Source: Sarcophilus harrisii (lineage: Eukaryota > Chordata > Mammalia > Dasyuromorphia > Dasyuridae). From it: DNA of 64,000 nt. The position numbers and the translations under genes are program-made. Below, one piece after another: positions 1 to 12,174 of the stretch. Location of the stretch: assembly GCF_902635505.1 (NCBI RefSeq), contig NC_045428.1, forward strand, positions 216,498,301 through 216,562,300, read 5' to 3'. Positions within the stretch are counted from its first letter, which is position 1; each line of letters begins with the position of its first letter. The notes under the pieces were generated by a model. The model saw nothing but the letters and a program-made list of their open reading frames with translations, did not search any database and was not told the DNA's origin.

Positions 1-299
1 TTAGATAAGGGAGGGATTTGATGGCAGCAGTCACATAGGAACCACTTCATCAGACAGCTTTGGATTCAGATTTGCGTATTTAAGAAGAGCTTTGTGTCCA
101 AAGGTAGCCATCCATAAAGGGGGGATAATGAAGAAAAGAAATTATATAACTTCAATATGATTATTTATTTATGATAACTTTAAAAGGAATAGCAAATTAT
201 ATATAACAAATTTAGATACAATCATCTTTTTATCATACTATATTGTACAAATGATTGCTTAATTCCATATATTAAAGATTAAATAAAGTTATTTTTTTA
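1..299. other. unclassified flank
   Basis: No coding region or recognised repeat is visible. The stretch becomes AT-rich toward its right end, where the 3' end of an antisense L1 begins. Confidence 0.4.
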
Positions 300-1450
300 C
301 TTTATTTTAATTAAAGCCTTTTATTTTAAAAATATATACATGGATAATTTTGAACATGCACACTTATAAAATCTTGTGTTCTAAATTTTTCCCTCTCTTC
401 CCCCTACCCCCTCCACTAGATAGCAAGTAATCCAATATATATTAAACATGTACAATTCTTCTATACATATTTCCACAAATATGCTGCTATAAAAAAAATC
501 AGATCAAAAAGAAAAAAAATGAGAAAGAAAACAAAATGCAAGTAAAACACAACAAAAAAGAGTGAAAATACTATGCTGTGGTCCACACTCAGTTTCCATA
601 GTCCCCTCTCTGGGTACAGATGGCTCTCTTAATCACAAGACCATTGGAACTGGCCTGAATCATCTCATTGTTGAAGAGAGCCATGTTCATCAGAATTGAT
701 CTTTGTATAATCTTGTTTTTGTCATGTATAATGATTTCCTGGTTCTGCTCATTTCACTCAGCATCAGTTCATTTAAGTCTCTCTAGGCCTCTCTGAAATC
801 ATCCTGATGATCATTTCTTGCAGAACAATAATATTTCATAATATCCATATACCATAACTTATTCAACCATTCTCCCAACTGATGGGCATCCACTCATTTT
901 CCAGTTTCTTGCCACCATAAAAAGGGCTGTCACAAACATTTTTGTACATGTGAGTCCCTTTTTCTCCTTTATGATCTCTTTGGGATACAATACCAGTAGA
1001 AACACTGCTGGATCAAAGAGTTTGCATGGTTTGATAGCCCTTTAGGCATAGTTCCAAATTGCTCTCCTGAATAGTTGAATCAGTTCACAGCTCCACCAGC
1101 AATGTATTAGTGTCCCAGTTTGCCCACATCCCCTCTAAAATTTGTCATTATTTTTTCCTGTCATCTTAGTCAATGTGAGTGTAGTGGTACCTCAAAGTTG
1201 TCTTAATGTGCATTTCTCTAATCAATAGTGATTTAGAGCATCTTTTCGTATGCATAGAAATGATTTTAATTTCTTCATCTGAAAATTGTCTTCATATCCT
1301 TTAACCATTCATCAATTGGAGAATGGCTTGAATTCTTATAAATTTTAGTCAAGAAATGAGGCCTTTATCAGAATCCCTGAATGAATTTTCCCCCAGTTTG
1401 TTGCTTCCCTTTTACTCTTATCTGCATTGGTTTTATTTGTACAAAAACTT
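300..1450 (-). mobile_element. L1 LINE, 5'-truncated, antisense (copy A)
   Basis: Read on the minus strand this is the 3' end of a marsupial L1. The 3' UTR comes first on the plus strand (about 300-700), with the pyrimidine-rich CCCCTACCCCCTCCACTAG block. The C-terminal part of ORF2 follows (about 760-1447), parallel in order and wording to copy B at 1560-2610. It is too decayed for a long reading frame. It stops at an oligo-T next to the 3' end of copy B, so it was 5'-truncated there or interrupted by B. I did not find its missing continuation. Confidence 0.85.
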
Positions 1451-2105
1451 TTTTTCTTTTTATTTTTTCTTATAGCTTTTTATTTATAAGATATATCCAT
1501 AGGTAATTTTTCAGCAATGACCCTTGCAAAACCTTCTGTTCCAACTTTTCCCCTCTTCTCCCTACCCCCTCCCCTAGATGGCAGGTAGACCCATACATGT
1601 TAAATATGTTAAAGTTGCAATTATTTTGCTGCACAAGAAAAATCAGACTTAGAAATAAGGTAAAAATAACCTGAGAAGGAAATCAAAAATTCAAGTGGAC
1701 AAAAACAGAGAGAGTGGAAATGCTATCTTGTGGTTCATATTCATTTTCCATAGTTCTTTTGCTCGGTGTAGCTTTTTCATTATTGAACAAATGAAACTGA
1801 TTTGGTTTATTTCATTGTTGAGATGTTCATCAGAACTGATCATCATGGAGTACTGTTGTTGAAGTATATAATGATCTCCTGGTCCTGCTCATTTCACTCA
1901 GCATCAGTTCATGTAAATCTCTCCAGGCCTTTCTGAAATCATCCTGCTGGTCATTTCTTACAGAACAATAATATTTCATATCATTCATATACCACAGCCA
2001 TTCAGCCATTCTCCAATTGATGGACATCCATTCAATTTCTAGTTTCTATCCCCTACAAAGAGGGCTGCCACAAATATTCTTGCAATACAGGTCCTTTTCC
2101 CTTCT

Positions 2106-2609
2106 TTAAGATCTCTTTGGATATAAGCCCAGTAGTAACACTGCTGGATCAAAGGGTATGTACATTTTGATAACTTTTTGAGCATAGTTCCAAATTGCTC
2201 TCCAGAATGGTCGGATTCGTTCACAATTCCACCAACAAAGCATCAGTGTCTCAGTTTTCCCACATCCCCTCCAAAATTCAGCATTATCTTTTCCTCTCAT
2301 CCTAGCCAATCTGACAGGTGTGTGGTGGTGTCTCAAAGTTGTCTTAATTTGCAGTTCTCTGATTAATAATGATTTGGAGTATCTCTTCATATGGCTAGAA
2401 ATAGTTTCAATTTCTTCAACTGAAAATTGTCTGTTCATATCCTTTGACCATTTATCAATTGGAGGATAGCTTGAATTATTATAAATTTGAGTTAATTCTC
2501 TATATATTTTAGAAATGAGGCCTTTATCAGAACCTCTGACTGTAAAAATGTTTCCCCAGTTTATTGCTTCCCTTCTAATCTTGTCTGCATTTAGTTTTGT
2601 TTTGTACAA
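2106..2609 (-). pseudogene. L1 ORF2 C-terminal fragment (167 codons open)
   Basis: This is the longest open piece of copy B. It carries the conserved L1 ORF2 tail in order: KWSKDMNRQFS, SSHMKRYSKSLLIRE, KTTLRHHHTPVRL, a cysteine-rich WRGCGKTE...CWWNCE block, and IPFDPAVLLLGLYPK. The human L1 counterpart reads WRGCGEIGTLLHCWWDCK. The adjoining frame at 1830-2027 continues the family sequence (EMSRTRRSLYTS), so a frameshift separates them. It is a fossil of reverse-transcriptase protein, not a gene. Confidence 0.85.
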
Positions 2610-4185
2610 AAATTTTTTAACTTAATATAATCAAAATTATCCATTTTATATTCAATAATGTACTCTAGTTCTTTTTTGGCCTTTCCTTTTCTGCAGACCT
2701 GAGAGAAAAACTATCCTTTGTTCTTCTAATTTTCTTATAATATCAGTCTTTATACCTAAATCATGAACTCATTTTGATCTTATCTTGGTATAGGGAATTA
2801 GGTATAGATTAATGTCTAGTTTCTGCCATACTAATTTCTAGTTTTCCTAAAAGTTTTTGTCAAATAGTGAATTTTTATCCCAAAAGCTGGGGTCTTCGGG
2901 TTTATCAAACACTAGATTAATGTAATCATTGACTACTTTGCCCTATGAACCTAACTTTTTCCACTGATTGACTACTCTATTTCTTAGTCAATATCAAATG
3001 ATTTTGATGACTGCTGCTTTATAATATAGTTTTACATCTGATACAACTAGGCCACCTTCATTTGTATTTTTATTTCATTAATTCCCTTGAAATTCTTGAT
3101 TTTTTTTATTCCAGATGAACTTTGTTTTTATTTTTTCTAGATCTGAAATTTCTTGGGAGTTTGACTGGAGTGGCACTGAATAAGTAGATTAATTTAGGCA
3201 ATCTTGTCATTTTTATTATATTTCCTCAGCCTACCCATGAGTACTTGATATTTTTCCAGTTGGTTAGATCTGACTTTAATTTGCATGGAAAGTTTTTTGT
3301 AATTGTATTTATATAGTTCCTGTCTTTGTCTTGGCAGGTAGACTCCCAAGTATTTTATATTTTTCTGCAGTTATTTTACATGGAATTTCTTTGTATATCT
3401 CTTGGTGATGAATTTGTTGGCAGTATATCGAAATGCTAATGATTTATGTGGATTTATTTTATATCCTGCAACCTTGCTAAAGTTGTGAATTGTTTCTAGT
3501 AGTTTTTAAGTTGATTCTCTAGGATTTTCTAAGTATACATCATATCATCTACAAAGAGAAATAATTTGGTTTCCTCATTACTTACTATGATTCCTTTAAT
3601 CTCTTTTTCTTATCTTATTGCCAAAGGTAACACTTGTAATACAATATTAAATAGTAATGTTGATAGTGGGCAATCTTATTTCACCCCTAATCTTATTGGA
3701 AATAGTATTAGTTTATCCTCATTATGTCTGATGCTTGCTGATGGTTTTAAATAGATACTATTGATCATTTTAAGAAAAACTCCATTTATTCCTGTACTCT
3801 CTATGTTTTTTTTAATAGGAATGGGAGTTAGATTTTGCTAAATACTTTTGTGCATCTATTGAGATTATCATGTGATTTTTGTTAGTTTGGTCATTGATAT
3901 AGTCAATTATATTAATAGTTTTCTTAATATTGAACCAGCCCTGCATTCCTGGTATACTATTTGGTCATGGTGTATTATCCTGGGGATAACTTGCTATAAA
4001 CTCTTTGCTAATGTTTTATTTAAGATTTTTGCATCAGTATTTATTAGAGAAATTGGTCTATAATCTTTTTTTCTCTGTTTTGACCCTACCTGGCTTAGGT
4101 ATCAGCACCATATCTGTGTCATAAAAGGAATTTGGTAGGGCTCTTTCTTTCCCTATTTTCCCAAATAGTTTGCATAGTATTGGAA

Positions 4186-4515
4186 TTAATTGTTCTTTAA
4201 ATATTTAATAGAATTCACATGTAAATCCATCTGGCCCTGGAAATTTTTTTCCTTGGGGAGTTGATTAATAGCTTGTTCAATTTCTTTTTCTAAAATGGGA
4301 TAATTTAAATAATTTATTTCCTCTTCTATTAATATGGGCAATTTATATTTTTGTAAGTATTCCTCTATTTCACTTAGATTATCAGATTTAATTCCATATA
4401 GTTGGGCAAAATAATTCCTAATTATTGCTCTAATTTCCTCTTCATTGGTGGAAAGTTCTCCCTTTGTACTTTTAATGGTAACAATTTGATTTTCTTGTTT
4501 TCTTTTTCTAATCAA
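4186..4515 (-). pseudogene. L1 ORF2 reverse-transcriptase N-part
   Basis: 109 open codons match the start of the L1 reverse-transcriptase domain: [39 protein letters not shown] and INQLPKEKN are the counterparts of human NQIDTIKNDKG, TIREYYKHLYA, LPRLNQEEVESLNRPI and INSLPTKKS. It is flanked on both sides by further L1 sequence in other frames, so it is a remnant of copy B. Confidence 0.85.
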
Positions 4516-4918
4516 ATTAACTAAAGGTTTATTTTGTTTTTTTTTCTATAAAACTCTTAGTTTTGTTTATTAATTCAATAGTTTTTTTTTATTTTATCAA
4601 TCTCTTTTTTATTTTCAGAATTTCAAATCTGGTATTTAATTGGGAGTTTTTAATTTGTTCTTTTTCTAGCTTTTTTAGTTGCATGCCCAATTCATTGATC
4701 GTCTCTTTCTCTGTTTTATGCAAGTAAGCATCTAGAGATATAAAACTTCCCCTAAGAACAGCTTTAGCTGTATCCCATTAATTTTGGTATGTTGTCTCAT
4801 GGTATGTTATTCTCTTGGATAAAATTATCGAGTGTATCTATAATTTGTTGTTTTACCAACTTATTCTTTAGGATCAGATTATTTAGTTTTCAATTAATAT
4901 TTGATCTATTTTCCCCTG

Positions 4919-5262
4919 TGTAATGGGCAGAAGCTTGAGTTGATGCACTGAGGTCCCAAGCACATGAGGCTAAATAGTAATTGGACCATACTCTATTAAT
5001 ATATGCTTGGGAAAAGAATGGCCCCATCTACTCTTTGTGCAAGTTTTGAGGTGTTGTATGGGAAATGATGTAGGGATGATTTTGGTGGTGGAGAGAGCTG
5101 GGCAGAGAGAGAGGCAGAGAGACTGCTGGTCGGGTGCCGTGTAGCGGCTGCTCTCACTTTCTATCGCCATCCCCCTTCACCTCCACAAAGAATAAAGATC
5201 GAGCATTTTCCCTTAACCTGAATTCCTGACTCTGGCTGATTTTAAAATACACGGTCATCGCA
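4919..5262 (+). mobile_element. solo LTR 1 (ERV, class II-like) inside L1
   Basis: A 344-bp unit begins TGTAATGGGC and ends CATCGCA. It is flanked by the 6-bp direct repeat CCCCTG (4913-4918 and 5263-5268). It contains an AATAAA at about 5190, giving plus orientation, and its GC content is higher than that of the surrounding L1. TG...CA ends plus a short target duplication are the hallmarks of a solo LTR left by recombination. A 6-bp duplication is typical of class II (beta-like) ERVs. The interrupted L1 continues on both sides, so this insertion is younger than L1 copy B. No internal viral sequence is present. Confidence 0.85.
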
Positions 5263-5356
5263 CCCCTGGCCTTTTATTAAGTGTAATTTTTATTGTATTA
5301 TAATCTTCAAAAATGCATTTATCAGTTATGCCTTTCTGCATTTGATTTTGAAGTTT

Positions 5357-5692
5357 TTATGCCCTAATGCATAGCCAATTTTTGTATAGATTCCATGTAC
5401 TGCCAAGAAAAAAAGTATATTCCTTTTTGTCTCCATTCAATTTTCTTGAAAGGTGTATTATACCTAACTTTTTTAGAACTTTATTTACCTCCTTAACTTC
5501 TTTCTTATTTATTTTGTAGTTTAATTTATCTAGTTCTGAGTGAGCGAGGTTGAGATCCCCCACTAGTATAGTTTTGCTATCTAATTCTTCTTGCAGCTCA
5601 CTTAACTTCTCTAGGAATTTGGATGGTATACCATTTGTTGCATCTATGTTTACTATTGTTATTACTTCATCATCTATAGTATCCTTTATCAA
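5357..5692 (-). pseudogene. L1 ORF2 endonuclease fragment
   Basis: 111 open codons match the second half of the L1 apurinic-type endonuclease: ITIVNIDA, LSELQEELDSKTILVGDLN and EYTFF correspond to human LTILNIYA, LRDLQRDLDSHTLIMGDFN and EYTFF. The tail after FFLGS has drifted. It belongs to L1 copy B, on the far side of the solo LTR. Confidence 0.85.
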
Positions 5693-6111
5693 GATGGAGT
5701 TTCCTTCCTTGTCTTTTAATTAGCTTGATTTTTGCTTTTGCTTGATCTGAGAGTTCTGGTTTTTAATCCAGTCTGCTATTTCCTTCTGTTTTATGGAAGA
5801 GTTCATCCATTCACATTCATGGTTAAAATTACTAACTCTGTATTTCCTGCCATCTTATTTTTCCCAGATTATACTTTTTTTTTCCTTTCCCCTTTTCCTT
5901 CCTCCCCAGTATTTTACTTCTGACCACTACCTCCCTCAAACAGCCCTCCCTTTTACAATCTTTTGCCCTTTCTTGTACATTTTTCTTTCTACTTCTGTTC
6001 TCCCTTCTGTTAGCCTCCCCCTTTTCTTTCTCATTTCCCCTTCTATTCCTCTAAAGGGTTGTTTGCTAAGTACAAGTCTCTGAGGCAATGAGTCATAGGT
6101 TAAATAGATCT

Positions 6112-6685
6112 TGTGGGTTAAGGGTAGAAAATCAAAGGCTGCCTAAAGAAGAAAATAATGGATAAGGTAATGAAAGCAGTAAAAAGAAACTGATTGCATA
6201 TTCATAAATAGAATTAATGTAACTCCCCCCCAAAAAATGAAATTCAGTGAGTTTATTTTTCCCCCAAACTCCCTTCCTTCTGAACTTCTTTATTATTTAA
6301 AAGCACTACCATCAGAAATCTAGGTGTTGTCTTCTGTAATGACTGTACTAGCACCCAGGACACCCTAGAATGAGCAAGAGTCAGGAGAAGCAAAAGTCTT
6401 AGACTTGCTTCTTGGTCTTAGACTCAGAATGGAACAGGATGAAAGCAGAATCTCCCAATCGCCTTCTACCTCATCTACCGCCGAGAGTGGGTCCCTGGCT
6501 CACTTTACTCCATGCCCTAGTCCCTCCTATAATCCTCTATACACCAATCATTGAGCCAGTACAGATAGTGGAAAGGACCATTTTCCAAGCATAAGCCCAT
6601 AGAGTATTGTCCAATCAGTAGTTGGCCTCAATAGCTGAGCAGTCCTAACCTCAGTGCATTGATTCAATAGTTCCAGCCCTCTACA
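6112..6685 (-). mobile_element. probable solo LTR 2 (ERV, class I-like)
   Basis: A 574-bp unit starts TGTGGGTTAA and ends CCTCTACA on the plus strand, between two copies of ATCT (6108-6111 and 6686-6689). On the minus strand it begins TGTAGAGGGC and holds AATAAA motifs near 6290 and 6255, which suggests minus orientation. A 4-bp duplication fits class I ERVs. Boundaries were inferred from the termini and the duplication, not from a known consensus. Confidence 0.6.
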
Positions 6686-6689
6686 ATCT

Positions 6690-7462
6690 TCCTGTCATGT
6701 ACAACATTATATCTAATCTGTTGTCAAGGACTGTTAATTTTATCTTTGTAACATCTCTCATATATGCCTCCTTCTTTCCTCTGATATTGCACATACCCTC
6801 ATTACTTCATGACTGGATTATTACAATAATCTGCTGGTTAGTCTCCTTGCCACAAGTGTCTACCTTTTCCAGTCCATTCTCCATCCAGCTGCTAAAATAA
6901 TTTCCCTAAAGTGCAGGTCTGACCAAGTCAGCCCACTACTCAATAAATTCCAGTGGCTTCCTACTACTTCCAGGATCAAATATAAGATATTCTGATGTTC
7001 AAAGCCCTTCACAACCTACCCTGCTACCTGTCCATTTGTCTTACCCTTTACACCAAAATCATCTATTTTTGAATCTGATAACACTGGAATACTTTCTGAT
7101 CCTTGATCAAAACATTCTATCTCTTGTCTCAGGACATTTTCATTGACTGTCCCCCATTTCTGGAAAAATTTCCTTCCTTATTTCTGCCTTCTGCTCCTTG
7201 ATTTCCTTTAAGTTCTAGCTAAAATACCATCTTCTGCAGGACATCTTTCCCAATCCCTCTTAATTATAATATTTTATCTCTAGCTCTACAATTGATCATT
7301 GCCAATTTATCCTATAAATAGTTTGTTAGTGCATAGTTGTTTATATACTCTCCCCCTCATTAGTCTATAAGTTACTCAAAGGCAAGGACTATCTTTACCC
7401 TCTTTGCCTCTTCAGGACTTAGCATAATACTTGGAATATAGGAGGCGCTTAATAAATGTTTG
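6690..7462 (+). mobile_element. L2 LINE 3' part
   Basis: The text follows the mammalian L2 consensus in order: CTAAAGTGCAGGTCTGACCA near 6908, ACTCAATAAATTCCAGTGGCTTCC near 6938, CAAAGCCCTTCACAACCTACC near 7000, CTGTCCCCCATTTCTGG near 7147, then the terminal block ending GGAGGCGCTTAATAAATGTTTGTTGA near 7460. It is sense on the plus strand. All coding potential is lost. Confidence 0.85.
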
Positions 7463-7595
7463 TTGAGAGAGAGGAAGGAAAGGGGAGAAAAAGAGGAAAA
7501 AGAAACAGAGATAGAGGGAAATAGAGACAGAGAGAAAAAAAGAAAGAAGCACAGAGACAGAAACAGAAAAAGAAAAAGAGAGAGACAGAGAAACT
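7463..7595. repeat. purine-rich low-complexity tract
   Basis: Nearly pure A/G (GAGA, AAAGAGG, AGACAG words) directly follows the L2 3' terminus. It is probably an expanded tail repeat of that L2. It creates charged spurious reading frames on both strands. Confidence 0.8.
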
Positions 7596-7779
7596 TTATT
7601 GATAATCTAAACAAAGAAATTGAGAATATGTTTACTAAATTTGCAGGTGGTAGTAAATTATCTTGGGTAGTTAATCTCTAAAGGATTGAAATGAAATTCA
7701 AAATAACAGCAAAAACTACTGTTATACAAATATATATGAAGAAGCATTTAGTTCAATAGGATTATTATGGATCCTGTGA

Positions 7780-8040
7780 GTGAATAAGACAGTTTAGTAG
7801 AAAGAGATATGAATTTAGAATAAAAAAAAAATTGTGTTTCAAGCCTTGTTCTACCACTTTCCAGTTGAGTCATCTTGGGCAAGCCACTTAATCGCTCTGA
7901 GTCTCAGTTTCCTCATCTGTAAATTGGGAATGGCAAACTGTACCATTTACTTCATAAGATAATGGTAAAGATCAAAGTAACTAGTGTGCAGCATCTTATA
8001 AATATTAAAAGTGTTCTTTGTTATAATTATAAATGTTCTG
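7780..8040 (+). mobile_element. MIR-type SINE
   Basis: Carries the MIR core and tail: TTCTACCACTTTCCAGTTGAGTCATCTTGGGCAAGCCACTTAA, then CTCAGTTTCCTCATCTGTAAA near 7905-7925, and a decayed 3' part to about 8040. The 7600-7780 stretch to its left holds nothing I recognise. Confidence 0.8.
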
Positions 8041-8044
8041 TGAT

Positions 8045-9240
8045 TCAAAAATCAAAAAATGGCAAACACAAGGAGTTCAGGGATGGAGTAGCAAGATCCA
8101 CATGATCCATAAGCAGAAAGTATACACTGGTATGCTGATTGGGATGATGATCATGTAAAGTTGAGTAATATTTTTTGGAGGAAATAGCCATTTATAATCT
8201 GCAGAGTTATGCTGGAAAGGTTGTAGTGTGACATTGCAGACTGGCTATTATAGTGGCCTTCAGTGACATCATCTCATTTTCTATAGAATCTGAAGCTAAA
8301 AGCCTTTGAAAAATATAATGATTGTTTACTAACTGAAAACAGGAACCAAAATAAAAAGGAAGAACATGCTGGCAAAATGTTACATGAATCGGGCCAATGT
8401 ATCTTTTCTGGGACATGTCCACTACATATGACTTTCTAAGGATTATATAAGAGGTATCATAGAGTACTAGATTGCAAGGTGATTCAAGTCCCATTTCTGA
8501 CCCATTGTGGTGATGTGATCATGAATAAGTCTCTTTTTTTTGTCTTCTGTTGCCCCACTCCTTATTATGATCAAACCTCTTTTGTATGTGCTTCACCTTC
8601 ATTGCTAGCTTTAGCTCTTTCTGTTTATTCTGTTCTTTTTAATGTATTTAATTTGTATCCTTCCAATATGTATATTGTGGATAGATACTGTGAATAGACA
8701 ACCTAACCTTTTAATATTCCCATGCAACCTTCTTAGACCACAAACTGCAAAGCAAGTATCCATTTGCTTTGATATAAGTCCTAGACTCTGAAGAGTTTTC
8801 TCATTAGAAATTCCTTATACCACTGAAATATCAGATCAGTACCGAGGAAAAGAAGTATTCACAATGGAAACAAATATGGCCAAAGGACTGAAGGGTATCT
8901 CTGTAACTCTGGGAGAGTCATTTAATGTCTCATTACCCCAGAGAATTCTATATGACCATAAATTCCAAAAAATTTCCTATGTGCATTATCAAAAAGAGTT
9001 CCATTTTTAGCAGTTACCTGTGCAAGTAAAATCAGGGGTCTAGTTTTAAAAAATGGTGGATGGGCAGAGTCTAAATATTAACTATTTCTAATAAGTGCCA
9101 CCATTCACATAAATAATGTATAAATTAAATTTTTTCTTTAGACCTTTCTCTAGTTCAGCTAGCAACTGGACATTCATATTAGTTTATAGGATTCCTGCTT
9201 ATATGGCTCCAGAACCTGTTTATATGGACCTCTGTTATAG
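8045..9240. other. mostly unclassified; MIR scrap near 8455-8530
   Basis: The only recognisable item is a short MIR/THER-like piece (ATTCAAGTCCCATTTCTGACCC near 8480-8505). The rest shows no coding signature: the open frames are short, overlap on both strands and match nothing I know. Confidence 0.35.
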
Positions 9241-9244
9241 TGTT

Positions 9245-9660
9245 CTAGATCCAATGAATCACAGATTTTGAGAGTTGGAAAGGACCTCTGTAACCATCTA
9301 GTTCTATCCTTACTCAAAAAGAATCCCAATATAACATACTTAACAAATGATTACCCAGCCTCTGCTTAAAGACTCCCAAAGAAAAAGAATCCATCATGTT
9401 TCAAGGCATCCATTACATTTCTAAGCAGTTTTAGTTCCTAGGAAGCTTTGTAACTTCTATTCATTTTTCCCTCTGGAGTCATATAGAACAAATGTTTTTC
9501 CACCCGCAATGGCAGCTCATCAGATCCTTGAAAAGAGTTCTAACATATCTCCCTGAGTTTTCCCCCTACTTTAAATATTCCCAATTTCTTCAATCTATTA
9601 GCATGTATGAACTCGAAGACCTTTACTGTCTCCATTACTCTGATTTGAATATTTTCTTAC
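9245..9660 (-). mobile_element. CR1/L3-type LINE 3' region
   Basis: Begins AATCACAGATTTTGAGAGTTGGAAAGGACC, the complement of the CR1/L3 3' end that runs GGTCC(C)TTCCAACTCT...ATTCTATGATT. It continues with the family's CCAGCCTCTGCTTAAAGA and CCCTCTGGAGTCATATAGAA words. A sense copy of the same 3' end lies at 34722-34910. Confidence 0.65.
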
Positions 9661-9984
9661 CTAATAATGTCTTTCTTAAACCTAAAACAGAATAGAGATA
9701 CTCAGAAGAGATCTGAGGAGATTAGAGCACTGTAAGAAAATCATCAATATATTCCTAGAAACCATGTCCTTCTTTAATGAATACCATAGTACTAAAGTTT
9801 CGATTTCACACAAATCATTGTCTCCTAGGTACGCTTGGAAACCCAAACAGAAACTACAGCTCAGTCTATCACTCAAATGCTTGCTGGGGTTAGTGAATTT
9901 TACATTTTCTACCTGTTAAGCAGCTTGAATCAATTATAGAACTCTTATTGAAGAATGAGTAACAGTTGCTATTCATCAACTCAG

Positions 9985-10110
9985 GACTATTTATTTTATG
10001 ACTTAATCAATCATTCTCCTGGAACCTATCATATGCCAGTTATATGCTAGAGATAGAGACAAAAATGAAAAGTCCCTGACTAGGAGAAGTTCTAACATAT
10101 TGGAGGAAAT
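9985..10110 (-). mobile_element. L2 3'-end fragment
   Basis: TATATGCTAGAGATAGAGACAAAAATGAAAAGTCCCTGAC is the complement of the L2 terminal region. A short sense scrap of the same terminus (AGCATAGTGCCTAGCACATAACAGTAAGTGCT) follows at about 10160-10200. Confidence 0.55.
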
Positions 10111-10329
10111 ATGCATATACCTATAGAAGATATGTCAAACAAGATAATATTAATAAAATACTTAGCATAGTGCCTAGCACATAACAGTAAGTGCTAAGTT
10201 ATTTTTTTCCTCCTACACTTATGTATACCTAAATGTTTTAAATGTTAGTAACTTGAAATTGCATATTTCCTTAAAATACACCATGAATTTTGGGATACCC
10301 TATTTAAGTACGTATGGAGCAGCAAGGGG

Positions 10330-10625
10330 AGGAGAAGGGAACAAGAATTTATTAAGCACCAACTACTTGCTGTGTTCCAGGAACTGTACCAAGTAGCATC
10401 TGATTTGAATAAATATATAGGGTAATTTTGAGGGAAAAGATTGGTAGGAAGATAAGAAAAGTTTTCATGAAGAAAGTAGTATTTCAGTTGGGTTTTGAAG
10501 AAAATTGGGTATTCTAAAAGTGGCCATGAAAAGAGAGTGAATTCCAAGCATGAAAACCAGCCTATGTAAAATCACAGAGAGAACAGTGAGATAACATGGT
10601 CAGAAGTGAAAGGTAACAGGCAGCA
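10330..10625 (-). mobile_element. L2 fragment
   Basis: ATTTATTAAGCACCAACTACTTGCTGTGTTCCAGG starts the complement of the L2 3' end. The block continues with the family order (TTTTGAAGAAAATTGGGTATTC, ...GAATTCCAAGCATG...) to about 10625. Confidence 0.65.
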
Positions 10626-12015
10626 CCCAAGGAAGTCTCTATGCTCTAGCCAAGATCCTTTAGGACAAGACTAAATGATGATACAAATTTTCTTCTAATA
10701 GTATCATTAGACAAAGAGCTTTCTTTTCTGGTAAACTTAGACACTTCTCCTTACTCCCTTCTTATTTATATGTACCAGAGAAACAAAGAAACAAAAAAAT
10801 TCTATTCAATGCATTTAGATTAATGTGCTGCATATCTTTTTTTTTCTTTTTTGCTATAGAAGCATTTCCAAAAAAAACTGATATTATTTCACCCTACTTT
10901 AATCTAGCATTGGGGTTTTTAATGATGCTTGATACAAAATGTAATCATTCAGAATTTTAAAAAACTTGCCAATATCCTAAACTGAAAAATTATTTTTTTT
11001 AAAAAAGTCATTTTCCAGGAATTTCTGGCCTTTTTGCTTATTTTTCAACATCACACCAATATAAAATCTTTTGAGGAAATAACATCGTAAAAAACAAACA
11101 AAAAAAAAAAACTCTTAGAAGAGATTAAATCATGTCATGTTCAAAAGGACTGATAGCTTGAGAGAAATGAAGATGAAGGGTGTGGTACTTCCTTTTCCGT
11201 GAAGCTTATTAAACTCAGTATTTAAAAAAAAAAAAAAAAAGGGTGGAGGGTAGGGAGTTTCTTATTTCAAAGAATAAATAGGTAAGTTTTAAAGAATGTG
11301 TAGAATTTGAGAAGCTAAGCTTAAAGAAAATTGCTTATCTAGGCAAAGAGCTCTTGCTGGAGTTTGTGTAGAGTTTAACATAGGAAGGTGACATCGGATA
11401 GAAGTTTGTTCTGGCTTATCTAAGAAGATGGTTCATAAATAAGACAGTTGTATAGAATTCTGAAAAAGACAAGGACCATCTGGGAACAATCTAAGCAAAC
11501 TCCTTAAAACTACTTTCATCTCCCCAACATTGTTATAATTAATTTGATTCCATTTAGGTTTCTAATCTTTTCTCTCTTATCTTTACTTTCTTATGAATGA
11601 GGTTTCTCTTATACTTCAGTATAAATGTTGGAGTGTAAAGAACCTTATTACTTCCTAAGATGACCCATAACTAAATTGGACTTGGAATTTTGAGGGAGCA
11701 AAAATGTAACAAAATAGTAGTTTTCATTGGGAATTATAGTCTATCATTATGATTATTGTTTAACTGGTCCCCACCTCCCATTCTATGAAACATACATGGT
11801 ACTGAATTGAGTCCCCCTTGGATACCTCTGCTAGGCCATATGTGCTGGTTTAGTGCTGAAGGATTTAGGATTTGGGAGTGATTAAACAGTGTCTTTAATG
11901 GTCCCCTCAATCCATGTCATAGCAGCAAAGGGTTCATGTATCATTGTTAGGAAATTGGTGCACACTGAGGGAACTTTCTCTTTAAAGACATAATATCAGC
12001 TCCTTCTCTTTTCTT
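10626..12015. other. unclassified, no gene seen
   Basis: AT-rich DNA with short A runs (for example 11226-11240). No long open frame, no splice-supported exon and no repeat family that I recognise. Confidence 0.35.
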
Positions 12016-12096
12016 ACAGGGAGGAGAGAAAGAGAAAGGAGAGGGAGAGGGAGAGGGAGAGGGAGAGGGAGAGGGAGAGGGAGAGGGAGGGAAAGA

Positions 12097-12174
<78 letters not shown>

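Larger units (their letters stand above)
1456..6100 (-). mobile_element. L1 LINE, near full ORF2, antisense (copy B), with LTR insert
   Basis: This is the longest L1 in the window, about 4.3 kb without the LTR at 4919-5262. From right to left on the minus strand: an ORF2 start region near 5850 (MNSSIKQKEIADWIKNQN type); the endonuclease with VGDLN near 5540 and EYTFFLGS near 5410; the reverse-transcriptase N-part at 4186-4515 ([13 protein letters not shown], the counterpart of the human LPTKKSPGPDGF block); a decayed FADD motif read as FVDDM near 3545; and the C-terminal cysteine-rich segment at 2106-2609 (WRGCGKTETLMLCWWNCE). The 3' UTR occupies 1456-1800. About 35-40 residues between the WIK and KDKEG blocks of the endonuclease appear deleted. 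Frames are broken in many places. ORF1 was not identified. The pyrimidine-rich 5860-6060 block is probably inter-ORF or 5' sequence. The element is dead. Confidence 0.88.

Noticed and set aside
5793-6083. 96-codon Pro/Ser/Phe-rich plus frame
   Set aside because: Antisense of the L1 pyrimidine-rich upstream region; not a gene.
7372-7681. overlapping frames on both strands
   Set aside because: Produced by an A/G-rich low-complexity tract at the end of an L2.
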